A model generated the notes under the pieces. It saw only the letters and a program-made list of their open reading frames with translations, was not told the origin of the DNA and searched no databases. From Marinobacter changyiensis (GTDB lineage: Bacteria > Pseudomonadota > Gammaproteobacteria > Pseudomonadales > Oleiphilaceae): a DNA stretch of 64,000 nt. Where the stretch lies: positions 372,001 to 436,000 of the forward strand of contig NZ_VZZZ01000001.1 in assembly GCF_009193265.1 (NCBI RefSeq), read 5' to 3'. Made by a program: the position numbers and the translations under genes. Positions within the stretch are counted from its first letter, which is position 1, and the number at the start of each line of letters is the position of its first letter. This document shows positions 18,598-28,353 of the stretch, piece after piece.

Positions 18598-19614
18598 TCA
18601 TAATGGCACCACCAGCAGCTCATCGCCATGACTGCAGTTGAGCTGGGTTTGAAGTGTGACCGGCATTTTAACGGTTTCAACCAGGCCCTCACTGAGCACT
18701 GACAGCACGCAGCGAAAGGCTTCACCCTCGCCGATACTCACCAGGTAGACATCACCACGAATTTCCTCACCGGTACGCAGGGTCTTGCGATGGCTGCCAA
18801 TCACGCTGCGCAGCATATCTGTGCGTGCTTCCAGCACCGGGCCACCATCAAAAATATCCACATAGTTACCGATCTGAAAACCCTCTCTATCCAGCAGATC
18901 GCAGGTCTGGGCAGCCATTGCGTGTGGCTGACCGAGGGCGGCCTGAGCGGCATCGGTCAGCAACGTGACGTATATCGGATTGGGCGGCATCAGCTCCGCT
19001 ATAAAGGTCTTGCTCAGGGCGCCGGAATGGGCGTCGGCGGTTTCAAAATCCATGTTGAAGAAGTGGCGACCCAGGCTGTCCCAGAACGGCACAGCTCCGG
19101 ATTCCAGCTGCACGCCCTGGATTTCCACCGCCATCAGCTTGGCAAACAATGCCCGGTGGCGGGCAACAAACAGCAGTCTGGCCCGTGACAGCAGCTCAAA
19201 AGCTTCGGTGCCCCGCAACTCGGGCGCAATCATGAAGGAACACAACAGGGTACGATCGGTGAGCGCATGAGAGGGGTAAAGTACATCCACCCGGCTGGAA
19301 ACCCCCAACTCGTGGGAGGCATGAATCAGAGCATCCCGCCGGTAATTATAAAACGGGTGACCACTGCCGGCACGGGCATCAATTCCGGCGGTACCGTGTA
19401 CCTTGCCGGTTTTGGTATTTTCCAGCACGAACATCAGACGTTCATTGCCAGCCGTATCCGGTTCTCCCGCCAGCGAGCGGCGGGAGTACTCTATTTTTTC
19501 AGCGAGTTTGGCTTCATCCGCAGGAACGGTCGAGGACACTCGGGCCTTCAACGCCGACGCCAACGCCTTGATGTCGGGTAAATCTTTCAGCTGAGCCGGG
19601 CGAACAACCCACAT
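18598..19614 (-). CDS. aruF: Arginine/ornithine N-succinyltransferase alpha subunit (AruF)
   Basis: A 338-residue AstA-family subunit, clearly paralogous to the next gene (shared F-Y-N-Y-R, F-I-A-E-L-M-P-P-N-P-I-Y, V-D-I-F-D-G-G-P), pointing to an old tandem duplication. Together they make succinylarginine. Start: a GTG at 19623 is possible, but the ATG at 19612-19614 follows AGGAG with an 8-bp spacer and gives M-W-V-V-R-P-A-Q like known AruF. The gap to aruG is about 22 bp and to astC about 36 bp. Confidence 0.92.
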   Translation of the reverse strand: MWVVRPAQLKDLPDIKALASALKARVSSTVPADEAKLAEKIEYSRRSLAGEPDTAGNERLMFVLENTKTGKVHGTAGIDARAGSGHPFYNYRRDALIHASHELGVSSRVDVLYPSHALTDRTLLCSFMIAPELRGTEAFELLSRARLLFVARHRALFAKLMAVEIQGVQLESGAVPFWDSLGRHFFNMDFETADAHSGALSKTFIAELMPPNPIYVTLLTDAAQAALGQPHAMAAQTCDLLDREGFQIGNYVDIFDGGPVLEARTDMLRSVIGSHRKTLRTGEEIRGDVYLVSIGEGEAFRCVLSVLSEGLVETVKMPVTLQTQLNCSHGDELLVVPL

Positions 19615-19650
19615 GCCGATCACTCCTTTGTTTGCCGGATTATAACTGCC

Positions 19651-20889
<1,239 letters not shown>

Positions 20890-20931
20890 TTATATTCAGT
20901 TTAGTCGCCCAAGACCCTATTGGGTATCGGG

Positions 20932-20937
20932 ATTATA
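20932..20937 (-). promoter_or_regulatory. Possible -10 element of the astC operon
   Basis: Read on the minus strand, CCGTATAATCCC contains a perfect TATAAT about 70 bp before the astC start. The -35 region is poor. This is the only good -10 in the 109-bp gap, but that is weak evidence alone. Confidence 0.35.
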
Positions 20938-20971
20938 CGGATTCAATGGGGACAGAACGGAGGCACCCGTG

Positions 20972-22423
20972 TCAGGGCATCAATACGTCAGGCTCACCGG
21001 TTCCGGGCAGCTCAATGACTGTCAGTTGACGGCCATCCTGACCCATCAGCGCCTTGACTACCAGCTTATAGGAATCCAGATCGAAAGTGACTCGCGCACC
21101 ATGAACCGAGATCTCATGCAGTTCATCTTCGTGGTGAACGGTCGTGATGTGCAGCCAGTTATAGATGACCAGGATGTCCGTTCGGCCAGTGGCCTGATCC
21201 CGCTCCACAACGCCCACCGGCCCCTGCCAGGGCCAGGTTTTCAGGCGCAACCCGTGGAAGCCAATCTGTGCTCGAAGGTTATAGCGCACCACGTCCTCGC
21301 CGCCATCGCAGGCGCCGTTGCAGCGGCCCAGTGTGCGTTGGAAGCACGGGCCCTCGCGCTCCGGCTCAAGCCCCAGCAGTTTGTTGCAGAGGTCGTTTTT
21401 CTGGGCAATACCGCGCAGTGCCCGCTCGGCGTCTTTTTTACTGCGGAACAGCCCGTAATAATCACCCAGCCGATGGGGCTCAATCTCCCGGACCAACCGG
21501 GCTTGCAGATAACCGGACCGGTTTGCCGCCAGCTCAATACTGACCAGGGTTTTTGCCGCCCGTGAGCGCCGGTTGAACAGCGGGCTCAGGCCTTTTATCT
21601 GCTTCAGCTCCAGTAACAGGGCGCCCAGCTCTCCGGCGGTCTCCGTCCATTCGACGCGGCGCAGGCTTTCAGAAATGCGCACATCCTTGTTGGTGTTGTG
21701 ATCACCGGAGAAATGCGACGCCACCCGTTGTTGGATACTGGTGCTTTTACCGACGTACAGCAGTACATCCTTCTCACCATAAAACCGGTACACGCCGGGG
21801 CAACGGGGCAGGTCCGACAGAATATCGGCTGGCAAGTGAGAGGGCACGCTGGGCCGTTTGAGTAAAAACCGCAGTGCCTCCTCAAACCGCTCCTGACCTT
21901 TGTCGGCCATCGCGTACCGAAAAAACTCGAACATCGCCGATACATCGCCCATCGCCCGGTGGCGCCGCACCTGTGCCAGCCCATAACGGGCAATCAGGGC
22001 GTCCATGTTATGGCGAGGGAATTCCGGGTACAGATACCGGGACAGTTTCACCGTACACAATACCGGTGCCGAGAACGCCTGGCCCAGCCGGCGAAACTCG
22101 GACTTGATGAAACTGTAATCGAAGCGGGCGTTGTGGGCGACGAAGATGACACCGTCGAGCTTTTCCCGGAGAACGTCGGCAATCCCGGCGAACACGGGGG
22201 CATCAGCGACCATGGCATTGGTAATGCCCGTTAACCGCTCGATGAAGCTCGAGATGCGAGTTTCAGGGTTTACCAGGGTTTGATATTCACCAATGATTTC
22301 AACGTCTTGCCAAAAGCGGATACCTACCTCGGTGATGCGATCATAGCTGGCATTTCCACCGGTCGTTTCGAGGTCGAGGAACGCGAATATTTCCGAGCTT
22401 GTAAGGTGATTTTTCGGGACCAT
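20972..22423 (-). CDS. DnaQ-type exonuclease fused to GIY-YIG nuclease (Cho/UvrC-like)
   Basis: A 483-residue two-domain nuclease. Residues about 12-180 are a DEDDh 3'-5' exonuclease: F-L-D-L-E-T-T-G, V-A-H-N-A-R-F-D and H-R-A-M-G-D-V carry the metal ligands and the general-base histidine. Residues about 205-290 are a GIY-YIG domain (G-V-Y-R-F-Y-G-E, L-Y-V-G-K-S-T-S-I-Q-Q-R-V), as in the UvrC N-half and the repair nuclease Cho. A C-terminal region has the Cho-like C-N-K-L-L-G-L-E...C-F-Q-R-T-L-G-R-C-N-G-A-C. I infer a role in nucleotide excision repair. The ATG at 22423 is chosen; the TTG upstream at 22447 is less likely. Confidence 0.88.
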   Translation of the reverse strand: MVPKNHLTSSEIFAFLDLETTGGNASYDRITEVGIRFWQDVEIIGEYQTLVNPETRISSFIERLTGITNAMVADAPVFAGIADVLREKLDGVIFVAHNARFDYSFIKSEFRRLGQAFSAPVLCTVKLSRYLYPEFPRHNMDALIARYGLAQVRRHRAMGDVSAMFEFFRYAMADKGQERFEEALRFLLKRPSVPSHLPADILSDLPRCPGVYRFYGEKDVLLYVGKSTSIQQRVASHFSGDHNTNKDVRISESLRRVEWTETAGELGALLLELKQIKGLSPLFNRRSRAAKTLVSIELAANRSGYLQARLVREIEPHRLGDYYGLFRSKKDAERALRGIAQKNDLCNKLLGLEPEREGPCFQRTLGRCNGACDGGEDVVRYNLRAQIGFHGLRLKTWPWQGPVGVVERDQATGRTDILVIYNWLHITTVHHEDELHEISVHGARVTFDLDSYKLVVKALMGQDGRQLTVIELPGTGEPDVLMP

Positions 22424-22448
22424 CAAATACCTACGCACAAAAAACAAC

Positions 22449-22566
22449 TATAGACTACAGTAGAATCAAGACAGTCTAACGACACACCTTAGACCTTCGT
22501 CTAATTATTAATCGAAAATGTTTGATTTGTCACAGATTCGTAACTAGTTTGTACGGGACCGTACAA
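22449..22566 (+). promoter_or_regulatory. Porin upstream region with repeated symmetric sites
   Basis: The 167-bp gap before the porin gene has TAGAC/GTCTA half-sites at 22451-22456, 22473-22478 and, as an inverted pair, TTAGAC-cttc-GTCTAA at 22489-22504. Nearer the gene is a perfect 18-bp palindrome, TTGTACGG-ga-CCGTACAA (22549-22566), 24 bp before the ATG. The last resembles a dimeric repressor site in the 5' leader. The regulators are unknown. Confidence 0.6.
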
Positions 22567-22590
22567 CAATAACCTGTGGAGACAACAACG

Positions 22591-23748
22591 ATGCAAAGCA
22601 ACAAACTCAGGATGGCAATCCGTGCGACGGCCGCCGCGGCAGTGCTTGGGGTAAGTGCTCAGGCCGGAGCCGTAAGTTTCGAGACTGGCGGTTACGAGAC
22701 CAGCGTCTATGGTTACGGCCGGTTTAACGCGAGTTATGACATAGACAATGACAATTCTCTGAGCACCCGCTCAGGATCTTACGCAAACCTTGCCACGGAC
22801 TCCGGTGTTGATGGCCACTTTGGTGCGGACGCATTCCAGAGCCGGATCGGTGTAACAACTATAAGCCCCGAGGGCGTCAAGGTTAACATCGAAGGTGACT
22901 TCCGTGGCAGTGGCGGCGGAACCGTGCGTCTGCGTCACGCCTACGGTGAATACAATGGCGTGCTGCTGGGCCAGACCTGGTCGAACTTCACCAGCTTCGT
23001 CGGCAACACCTCCACACTGGACTTCGACTCTCTGCCCGGCGCCGCTGGCCTACAGTCCCGCGCACCTCAGGCCCGCTATACCTCCGGCCCGCTGTCGTTC
23101 TCGCTGGAGCAACCGAGTGGTGACATCGGCAGAAACAACACGGACAACAGTAATATTCTGGATATTAACAGCGGCAAGGATTCCCTCCCAACGTTCACTG
23201 CAAGATTGCAGGATTCTGCGGGCGGTCTCTCCTACGCTGCAGCAATTCTGGCGCACCAGGTTGAGTATGACACAGGCACTGAAGACGACAGCGCGGTAGG
23301 TTTCGCCACTTTTGGCTCGCTGAAAATGGCGCTTACCGATATGATCACCATTCAGGGCTCAGTGTCTTACACTGACGGGGCTAACAGCTACCTGTATCGC
23401 TCCGGTGACAACTTTGGCGCAGCCAGCGCCTATATTGATGCCAGCGGCAACCTTGAAACTGTATCCGGCTACGGCGGCCAAGTCGGCACAGGCATTAACC
23501 TGGGCGGCGGCAGAAGCGTCAACATCGGTTATGGTATCGTTCAGGTTGACTGGGACGACGCCGAAGACGATGGTATGGCTGTCGGCGGACAGAGCGAAAC
23601 CAACTCAGCAGTGATGGCCAACTACCAGTGGACTCCGGTTGAAAACGTCATGATGGGCGTTGAGTACCAGTTCCTGCAGCGTGAAAACGTAGACGGTTCT
23701 GACGGTGACGGAAGCCGTATCCTGTTCGCAGGTCAATACAACTTCTAA
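22591..23748 (+). CDS. Outer-membrane porin, DcaP-like
   Basis: A 385-residue beta-barrel porin. A signal peptide of about 28 residues ends A-Q-A-G-A; the chain ends in Phe (G-Q-Y-N-F), the outer-membrane insertion signal. The block V-R-L-R-H-A-Y-G-E-Y-N-G-V-L-L-G-Q-T-W-S-N-F followed by L-D-F-D-S-L-P-G and A-P-Q-A-R-Y-T is typical of DcaP-like trimeric porins of Acinetobacter and marine gammaproteobacteria, which pass small organic acids. A GTG at 22576 could start the frame, but GTGGAGA there acts better as the ribosome site for the ATG at 22591. A terminator follows directly. Substrate unknown. Confidence 0.86.
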   Translation: MQSNKLRMAIRATAAAAVLGVSAQAGAVSFETGGYETSVYGYGRFNASYDIDNDNSLSTRSGSYANLATDSGVDGHFGADAFQSRIGVTTISPEGVKVNIEGDFRGSGGGTVRLRHAYGEYNGVLLGQTWSNFTSFVGNTSTLDFDSLPGAAGLQSRAPQARYTSGPLSFSLEQPSGDIGRNNTDNSNILDINSGKDSLPTFTARLQDSAGGLSYAAAILAHQVEYDTGTEDDSAVGFATFGSLKMALTDMITIQGSVSYTDGANSYLYRSGDNFGAASAYIDASGNLETVSGYGGQVGTGINLGGGRSVNIGYGIVQVDWDDAEDDGMAVGGQSETNSAVMANYQWTPVENVMMGVEYQFLQRENVDGSDGDGSRILFAGQYNF

Positions 23749-23774
23749 GTCACACCTGGAAGTTTGAATACAAG

Positions 23775-23803
23775 AAACCCCGGCTCCGGCCGGGGTTTTT
23801 TTT
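23775..23803 (+). terminator. Rho-independent terminator of the porin gene
   Basis: CCCCGG (23778-23783) pairs with CCGGGG (23790-23795) and is followed by a run of eight T on the plus strand, about 30 bp after the porin stop codon. Confidence 0.92.
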
Positions 23804-23852
23804 GACCTGCACAAAATAATACAAACAAAGCGGATACCTACGGACATCAAAC

Positions 23853-23922
23853 GACAAAGACCGGGGCCTCGTTTCAGGACACGCTATGAGCACCGTCCTG
23901 AAACGAGGCCCCGGCCTTTGTC
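23853..23922. repeat. Long 28-bp inverted repeat between porin and aceF
   Basis: The left arm 23853-23880 and right arm 23895-23922 are complementary over 28 positions with one mismatch, around a 14-nt loop. The core is CCGGGGCCTCGTTTCAGGAC. There is no T-run on either side, so it is not a simple intrinsic terminator. A 9-bp direct repeat GGATACCTA flanks it at 23832-23840 and 23948-23956. Confidence 0.9.
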
Positions 23923-23972
23923 GGACCTCCCAACCTACAGGCCAGGAGGATACCTAACACGGAGCAAAAAAC

Positions 23973-25679
23973 TTAAAGCAACAAGTGCCGAATATCTCCC
24001 AGCAACTCGCTGAGCAAGGCCGTAAACCTGGCGGCATCGGCACCGTTCACCGCCCGGTGATCATAGGACAGGGACAACGGGAGGATCAGCCGGGGCTGGA
24101 ACTCCTTGCCATCCCAGACCGGCTTCATGGCCGCTTTTGACACCCCGAGAATGGCTATTTCCGGCGCATTCACGATCGGCGTGAACGCCGTGCCACCGAT
24201 TCCACCCAGGCTGGTTATGGAGAAGCAGGCGCCCTGCATCTCGTTGGGCTTGAGCTTCTTGTCCCGCGCTTTACCGGCCAGCTCCATCGCCTCATCCGCC
24301 AGCTCCCACAGACCTTTCTGATCGACGTTACGGATAACCGGAACCATCAGGCCGGCGGGGGTATCGACGGCAACGCCGATGTGGATGTAGTTCTTATGGA
24401 CAATTTCCTTCTTTTCCATATCCAGCGCCACGTTGAACTGGGGCAACTCCGCCAGCGCACGGGCACAGGCCTTGAGCAGGAATGGCAGCGGCGTGAGCTT
24501 TGAGCCACGCTTTTCGCCAGCCGCTTTCTGGGCCTTGCGGAAATTTTCCATCTCGGTGATGTCAGCATCATCGAACTGGGTCACATGGGGCACATTCAGC
24601 CAGCTACGGGCCATGTTGTTGGCGGTAGCGACCTGCATCCGTGACATGGACTCGCGCTGGATATCACCAAACTGGCTGAAATCCGGCAGCTTGATGCCCG
24701 GAATACCGGAACCGCCTGTGACGGCGCCCCCGCCGGCCCCGGCTTCCTGGGTGCGGTGGAGCTGCTGCTTCACGTAGGCGTGAATATCGTCCTTCACAAT
24801 CCGGCTCTTGGGCCCACTGCCTTTAATCCGGGTCAGGTCCGCGCCAAGTTCACGGGCGAGCTTGCGCACCGCGGGGCCTGCGTGGACCTTTGTGCCCGCA
24901 GGTGGCAGTTCTGGCTCGGGCGCCGCCTGGCGCTCTTCTTTGGCGGGTTGTTTTTCCTGTTTCGGAGCAGAGGTGGATGACTCTTGCGATGCCGGCGCTT
25001 CGGGCTTCTCGTCTGTGTCGCTGACATCCTCACCCGACTCACCACCGGTTACCTGCATTTCCAGCAGATCATCGCCCTGGGAAATCTTGTCGCCTTCGGA
25101 CACCAGGATCTTGCCGATCTTGCCGGCAAAGGGTGAAGGAATCTCCATGGTCGCCTTGTCAGACTCCACAGTGACCAGCGGATCATCCTCGGCGACTTCG
25201 TCACCTTCCTTGACGTTGATCTCTATGATGGGCACGTCCTCGGAGCCGCCCATATCCGGTACCTGAACCTTCTCTTTACGAGCGCCACCACCGGAAGATG
25301 CCTTCTTGGGTTTGCTCTCGGCATCGTCGGATTTACTCTCCGATGCCTCGGCTTTTTCAGGTTCCGGTTTTTCGGGCTTCTCATCAGCGTCGTTCTGCGA
25401 CTCATCAGAGCCGCCGGATTCGTCCCCGGTCTGTGCGCCTGACTCGACTTCCATCATGCCGACGACATCGCCCTCCTTGACCTTGTCACCCACCTTGACG
25501 GTGATTTTGGTGATCTTGCCGGCGGAGGGTGAAGGCAGCTCTACGGATGCCTTATCGGACTCTACAGTAAGGATCGGATCTTCTTCGGCTACGGAGTCAC
25601 CCTTGCTGACGGTGATTTCGATAACCTCGACTTCATCCGCCCCGCCGAGATCCGGAACTTTGATTTCCTGTTCACTCAT
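23973..25679 (-). CDS. aceF: Pyruvate dehydrogenase complex E2, dihydrolipoamide acetyltransferase
   Basis: The 568-residue core of the pyruvate dehydrogenase complex; it moves acetyl groups from E1 to CoA. There are two N-terminal lipoyl domains with the modified lysines in V-E-S-D-K-A-S-V-E-L (about residue 44) and V-E-S-D-K-A-T-M-E-I (about 165). They are joined by acidic and Pro/Ala/Lys linkers, then a peripheral-subunit-binding domain (V-R-K-L-A-R-E-L-G-A-D-L) and the catalytic domain ending with S-L-S-Y-D-H-R-A-V-N-G-A-D. E. coli has three lipoyl domains; two is usual in pseudomonads and relatives. It lies 10 bp behind aceE. Confidence 0.96.
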   Translation of the reverse strand: MSEQEIKVPDLGGADEVEVIEITVSKGDSVAEEDPILTVESDKASVELPSPSAGKITKITVKVGDKVKEGDVVGMMEVESGAQTGDESGGSDESQNDADEKPEKPEPEKAEASESKSDDAESKPKKASSGGGARKEKVQVPDMGGSEDVPIIEINVKEGDEVAEDDPLVTVESDKATMEIPSPFAGKIGKILVSEGDKISQGDDLLEMQVTGGESGEDVSDTDEKPEAPASQESSTSAPKQEKQPAKEERQAAPEPELPPAGTKVHAGPAVRKLARELGADLTRIKGSGPKSRIVKDDIHAYVKQQLHRTQEAGAGGGAVTGGSGIPGIKLPDFSQFGDIQRESMSRMQVATANNMARSWLNVPHVTQFDDADITEMENFRKAQKAAGEKRGSKLTPLPFLLKACARALAELPQFNVALDMEKKEIVHKNYIHIGVAVDTPAGLMVPVIRNVDQKGLWELADEAMELAGKARDKKLKPNEMQGACFSITSLGGIGGTAFTPIVNAPEIAILGVSKAAMKPVWDGKEFQPRLILPLSLSYDHRAVNGADAARFTALLSELLGDIRHLLL

Positions 25680-25689
25680 GGCGGTCTCC

Positions 25690-28353
25690 TTAGCTCAACA
25701 CCGGGTTCGATTTATTGCGATCAATGCCGTACTTGCGCATTGCCTCCAGAACCTGGTCTTCCTTGACCTCGCCGTCACGAGCCAGTGCAGTCAAAGCAGC
25801 CACCACAACGTGATAACGGTCCACTTCGAAGAAGCTTCGCAGCTTCTCACGGGTATCACTGCGGCCGAAGCCATCCGTACCCAGAGTCACGTAAGTGCCA
25901 GGCATATAGGCCCTGACCTGCTCCGAGTGCAGCTTGATGTAATCTGTGGATGACACCACCGGGCCTTTCATTTTCTCCAGGCACTGGGTGATGTACGCTT
26001 TTTTCGGGGTGTCGTCGGGGTGGAAACGATTCCAGCGGTCAACGTGCTGCCCCTCACGGGCCAGTTCATTGAAGCTGGTCACACTCCAGATATCACTGCC
26101 GACGCCAAAGTCGTCTTTGAGCAACTGGGCACCCGCACGCACCTCATTCAGGATGGCACCGGAACCCATCAGCTGAACCCGAGGGCTCTTGCTTTTACCC
26201 TTCGCTTCGACCGACTCGAACAGGTACATGCCTTTTATGATGCCTTCCTCGATACCTTTGGGCATGGCGGGCTGTTCGTAGTTCTCATTCATGATGGTGA
26301 TGTAGTAGAAGACATTTTCGTTGCGCTCGTACATGCGCTTCATGCCTTCGTGGACCACCACCGCCATTTCGTAAGCGTAGGCCGGGTCATAGGCAATGCA
26401 GTTCGGGATGGTTTGCGCCAGTACATGGCTGTGACCGTCCTGGTGCTGCAGACCTTCGCCGTTCAATGTAGTGCGCCCGGAAGTACCGCCCACCAGGAAA
26501 CCACGGGCCTGAATGTCACCCGAGGCCCAGGCGAGATCTCCAACGCGCTGGAAGCCGAACATGGAATAGAAGGTGTAGAACGGAATCAGCGGGAAGTCGT
26601 TGGTGCTGTATGACGTTGCCGCTGCCATCCACGCAGCCATCGAGCCGTGCTCGTTGATGCCCTCTTCCAGAATCTGGCCCTTTTTGTCTTCCCGGTAATA
26701 CATGATCTGGTCACGATCTTCCGGTACATACTTCTGACCTTCGGCGGTATAAATACCCAACTGCCGGAACATGCCTTCCATACCGAAGGTCCGGGCTTCG
26801 TCCGGCACAATCGGAACCACACGCTTACCGATGCGCTTATCCTTGGTCAGTGCCGTCAGCAGGCGGACAAATGCCATGGTGGTGGAGATCTTGCGGTCAC
26901 CGGTGCCTTCCAGCAGGTTCTTGAAGATGTCCAGCTCGGGTATCTTCAGCGGCTGGCTATCCTTGCGGCGCTTGGGATAAAAGCCACCCAGATCCTGCCG
27001 GCGCTTCTTCATGTAGACCAATTCCGGGCTGTCTGGCGCCGGTCGGTAATAGGGCACCGCTTCCAGCTCATCGTCTTTCAGCGGTATCGCGAACCGGTCA
27101 CGGAAGGCCCTCAGCTGATCAATGTCGAGCTTTTTGAGGGAGTGCGCGGTGTTCTGAGCTTCCCCTGCTTCGCCGAAGCCGTAACCTTTGATGGTATGGG
27201 CCAGAATGACCGTCGGGCGGCCACCGTTGTTGTGCACCGCGTGATGATAGGCAGCGTAGATCTTGTAGGGGTCGTGGCCGCCGCGGTTGAGCTTGCCGAT
27301 CTCGTCATCGGAGAGATTCTCGACCATTTTCGCAAGTTCCGGGTATTTGCCGAAGAAGTTCTTGCGGGTGTATGCCGGACCATTGCTCTTGAAGTTCTGC
27401 AGATCGCCGTCACAGGCTTCTTCCATCACGCGCTGCATGAAACCTTCCTGATCACGGGCAAACAGCGGATCCCAGTGACGACCCCAGACCACCTTGGCTA
27501 CGTTCCACCCGGCGCCCCGGAACACACCTTCCAGTTCCTGTATGATCTTGCCGTTACCGCGCACCGGCCCATCCAGTCGCTGCAGGTTGCAGTTGATCAC
27601 GAAAATCAGGTTGCTGAGATTTTCACGCCCTGCCATGGAAATGGAACCCAGGGTTTCAGGCTCATCACACTCGCCGTCACCCACAAAGCACCACACCTTG
27701 CGGTCACCCATTTCAATCAGTTCCCGGCTGTCCAGGTACTTCATGACATGGGCCTGATAGATGGCCTGGATGGGACCCAGACCCATGGAAACGGTAGGGA
27801 ACTGCCAGTAATCCGGCATCAACCAGGGGTGAGGGTAAGAGGGCAGGCCTTCGCCATCGACTTCCTCGCGATATTTATCAAGCTGGTTTTCTTCCAGCCG
27901 TCCTTCCAGGTAGGAGCGCGCATAAATACCCGGAGAGGAGTGGCCCTGGAAATAAATCAGGTCCGATTCCCGCTTTTCATCACCGCCATGAAAGAAGTAG
28001 TTAAAGCCCACATCGTAGAGCGTGGCCGCTGAAGAGAACGAGGAGATGTGGCCGCCGAGCTCGCCTGGACGCTGGTTCGCTCGCAAAACCATGGCCATGG
28101 CGTTCCAGCGAATCAACGAGCGAATTCTCCGCTCCATAAAAAGATCACCGGGCATTGGCGCTTCCCGGGAAACGGGAATGCTATTCCGGAACGGTGTCGT
28201 GATGGAGTAAGGGAGTTCAGTGCCGTCCCGACTCGCCCTTTCGGACAATCGCTCGAGAATGTATTTGGCGCGATCAACGCCTTCTTGTTCTATCAGAGAC
28301 TCCAGTGCATCTAACCATTCACTGGTCTCGATGGGATCATCGTCCTGGTACAT
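25690..28353 (-). CDS. aceE: Pyruvate dehydrogenase E1 component (homodimeric type)
   Basis: An 887-residue thiamine-diphosphate enzyme, the same length as E. coli AceE, that decarboxylates pyruvate and acetylates the lipoyl groups of AceF. The cofactor motif G-D-G-E-C-D-E-P-E...N-L-I-F-V-I-N-C-N-L-Q is visible near residue 230. The H-S-S-P-G-I-Y-A-R-S and G-S-I-S-M-A-G-R-E-N-L stretches also match the family. Start: a TTG at 28356 is in frame, but the ATG at 28351-28353 follows GGAGGG at a proper distance. aceF is 10 bp downstream. The 590-bp divergent gap upstream holds two candidate operator palindromes. Confidence 0.97.
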   Translation of the reverse strand: MYQDDDPIETSEWLDALESLIEQEGVDRAKYILERLSERASRDGTELPYSITTPFRNSIPVSREAPMPGDLFMERRIRSLIRWNAMAMVLRANQRPGELGGHISSFSSAATLYDVGFNYFFHGGDEKRESDLIYFQGHSSPGIYARSYLEGRLEENQLDKYREEVDGEGLPSYPHPWLMPDYWQFPTVSMGLGPIQAIYQAHVMKYLDSRELIEMGDRKVWCFVGDGECDEPETLGSISMAGRENLSNLIFVINCNLQRLDGPVRGNGKIIQELEGVFRGAGWNVAKVVWGRHWDPLFARDQEGFMQRVMEEACDGDLQNFKSNGPAYTRKNFFGKYPELAKMVENLSDDEIGKLNRGGHDPYKIYAAYHHAVHNNGGRPTVILAHTIKGYGFGEAGEAQNTAHSLKKLDIDQLRAFRDRFAIPLKDDELEAVPYYRPAPDSPELVYMKKRRQDLGGFYPKRRKDSQPLKIPELDIFKNLLEGTGDRKISTTMAFVRLLTALTKDKRIGKRVVPIVPDEARTFGMEGMFRQLGIYTAEGQKYVPEDRDQIMYYREDKKGQILEEGINEHGSMAAWMAAATSYSTNDFPLIPFYTFYSMFGFQRVGDLAWASGDIQARGFLVGGTSGRTTLNGEGLQHQDGHSHVLAQTIPNCIAYDPAYAYEMAVVVHEGMKRMYERNENVFYYITIMNENYEQPAMPKGIEEGIIKGMYLFESVEAKGKSKSPRVQLMGSGAILNEVRAGAQLLKDDFGVGSDIWSVTSFNELAREGQHVDRWNRFHPDDTPKKAYITQCLEKMKGPVVSSTDYIKLHSEQVRAYMPGTYVTLGTDGFGRSDTREKLRSFFEVDRYHVVVAALTALARDGEVKEDQVLEAMRKYGIDRNKSNPVLS

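Noticed and set aside
23832..23956. Reading the GGATACCTA direct repeat as a proven target-site duplication
   Set aside because: The repeats do not touch the palindrome ends and the enclosed ends show no terminal inverted repeats, so an insertion element is only a possibility.
26647..28032. 461-codon open frame antisense to aceE
   Set aside because: Mirror frame of a highly conserved enzyme gene with no recognisable domain.
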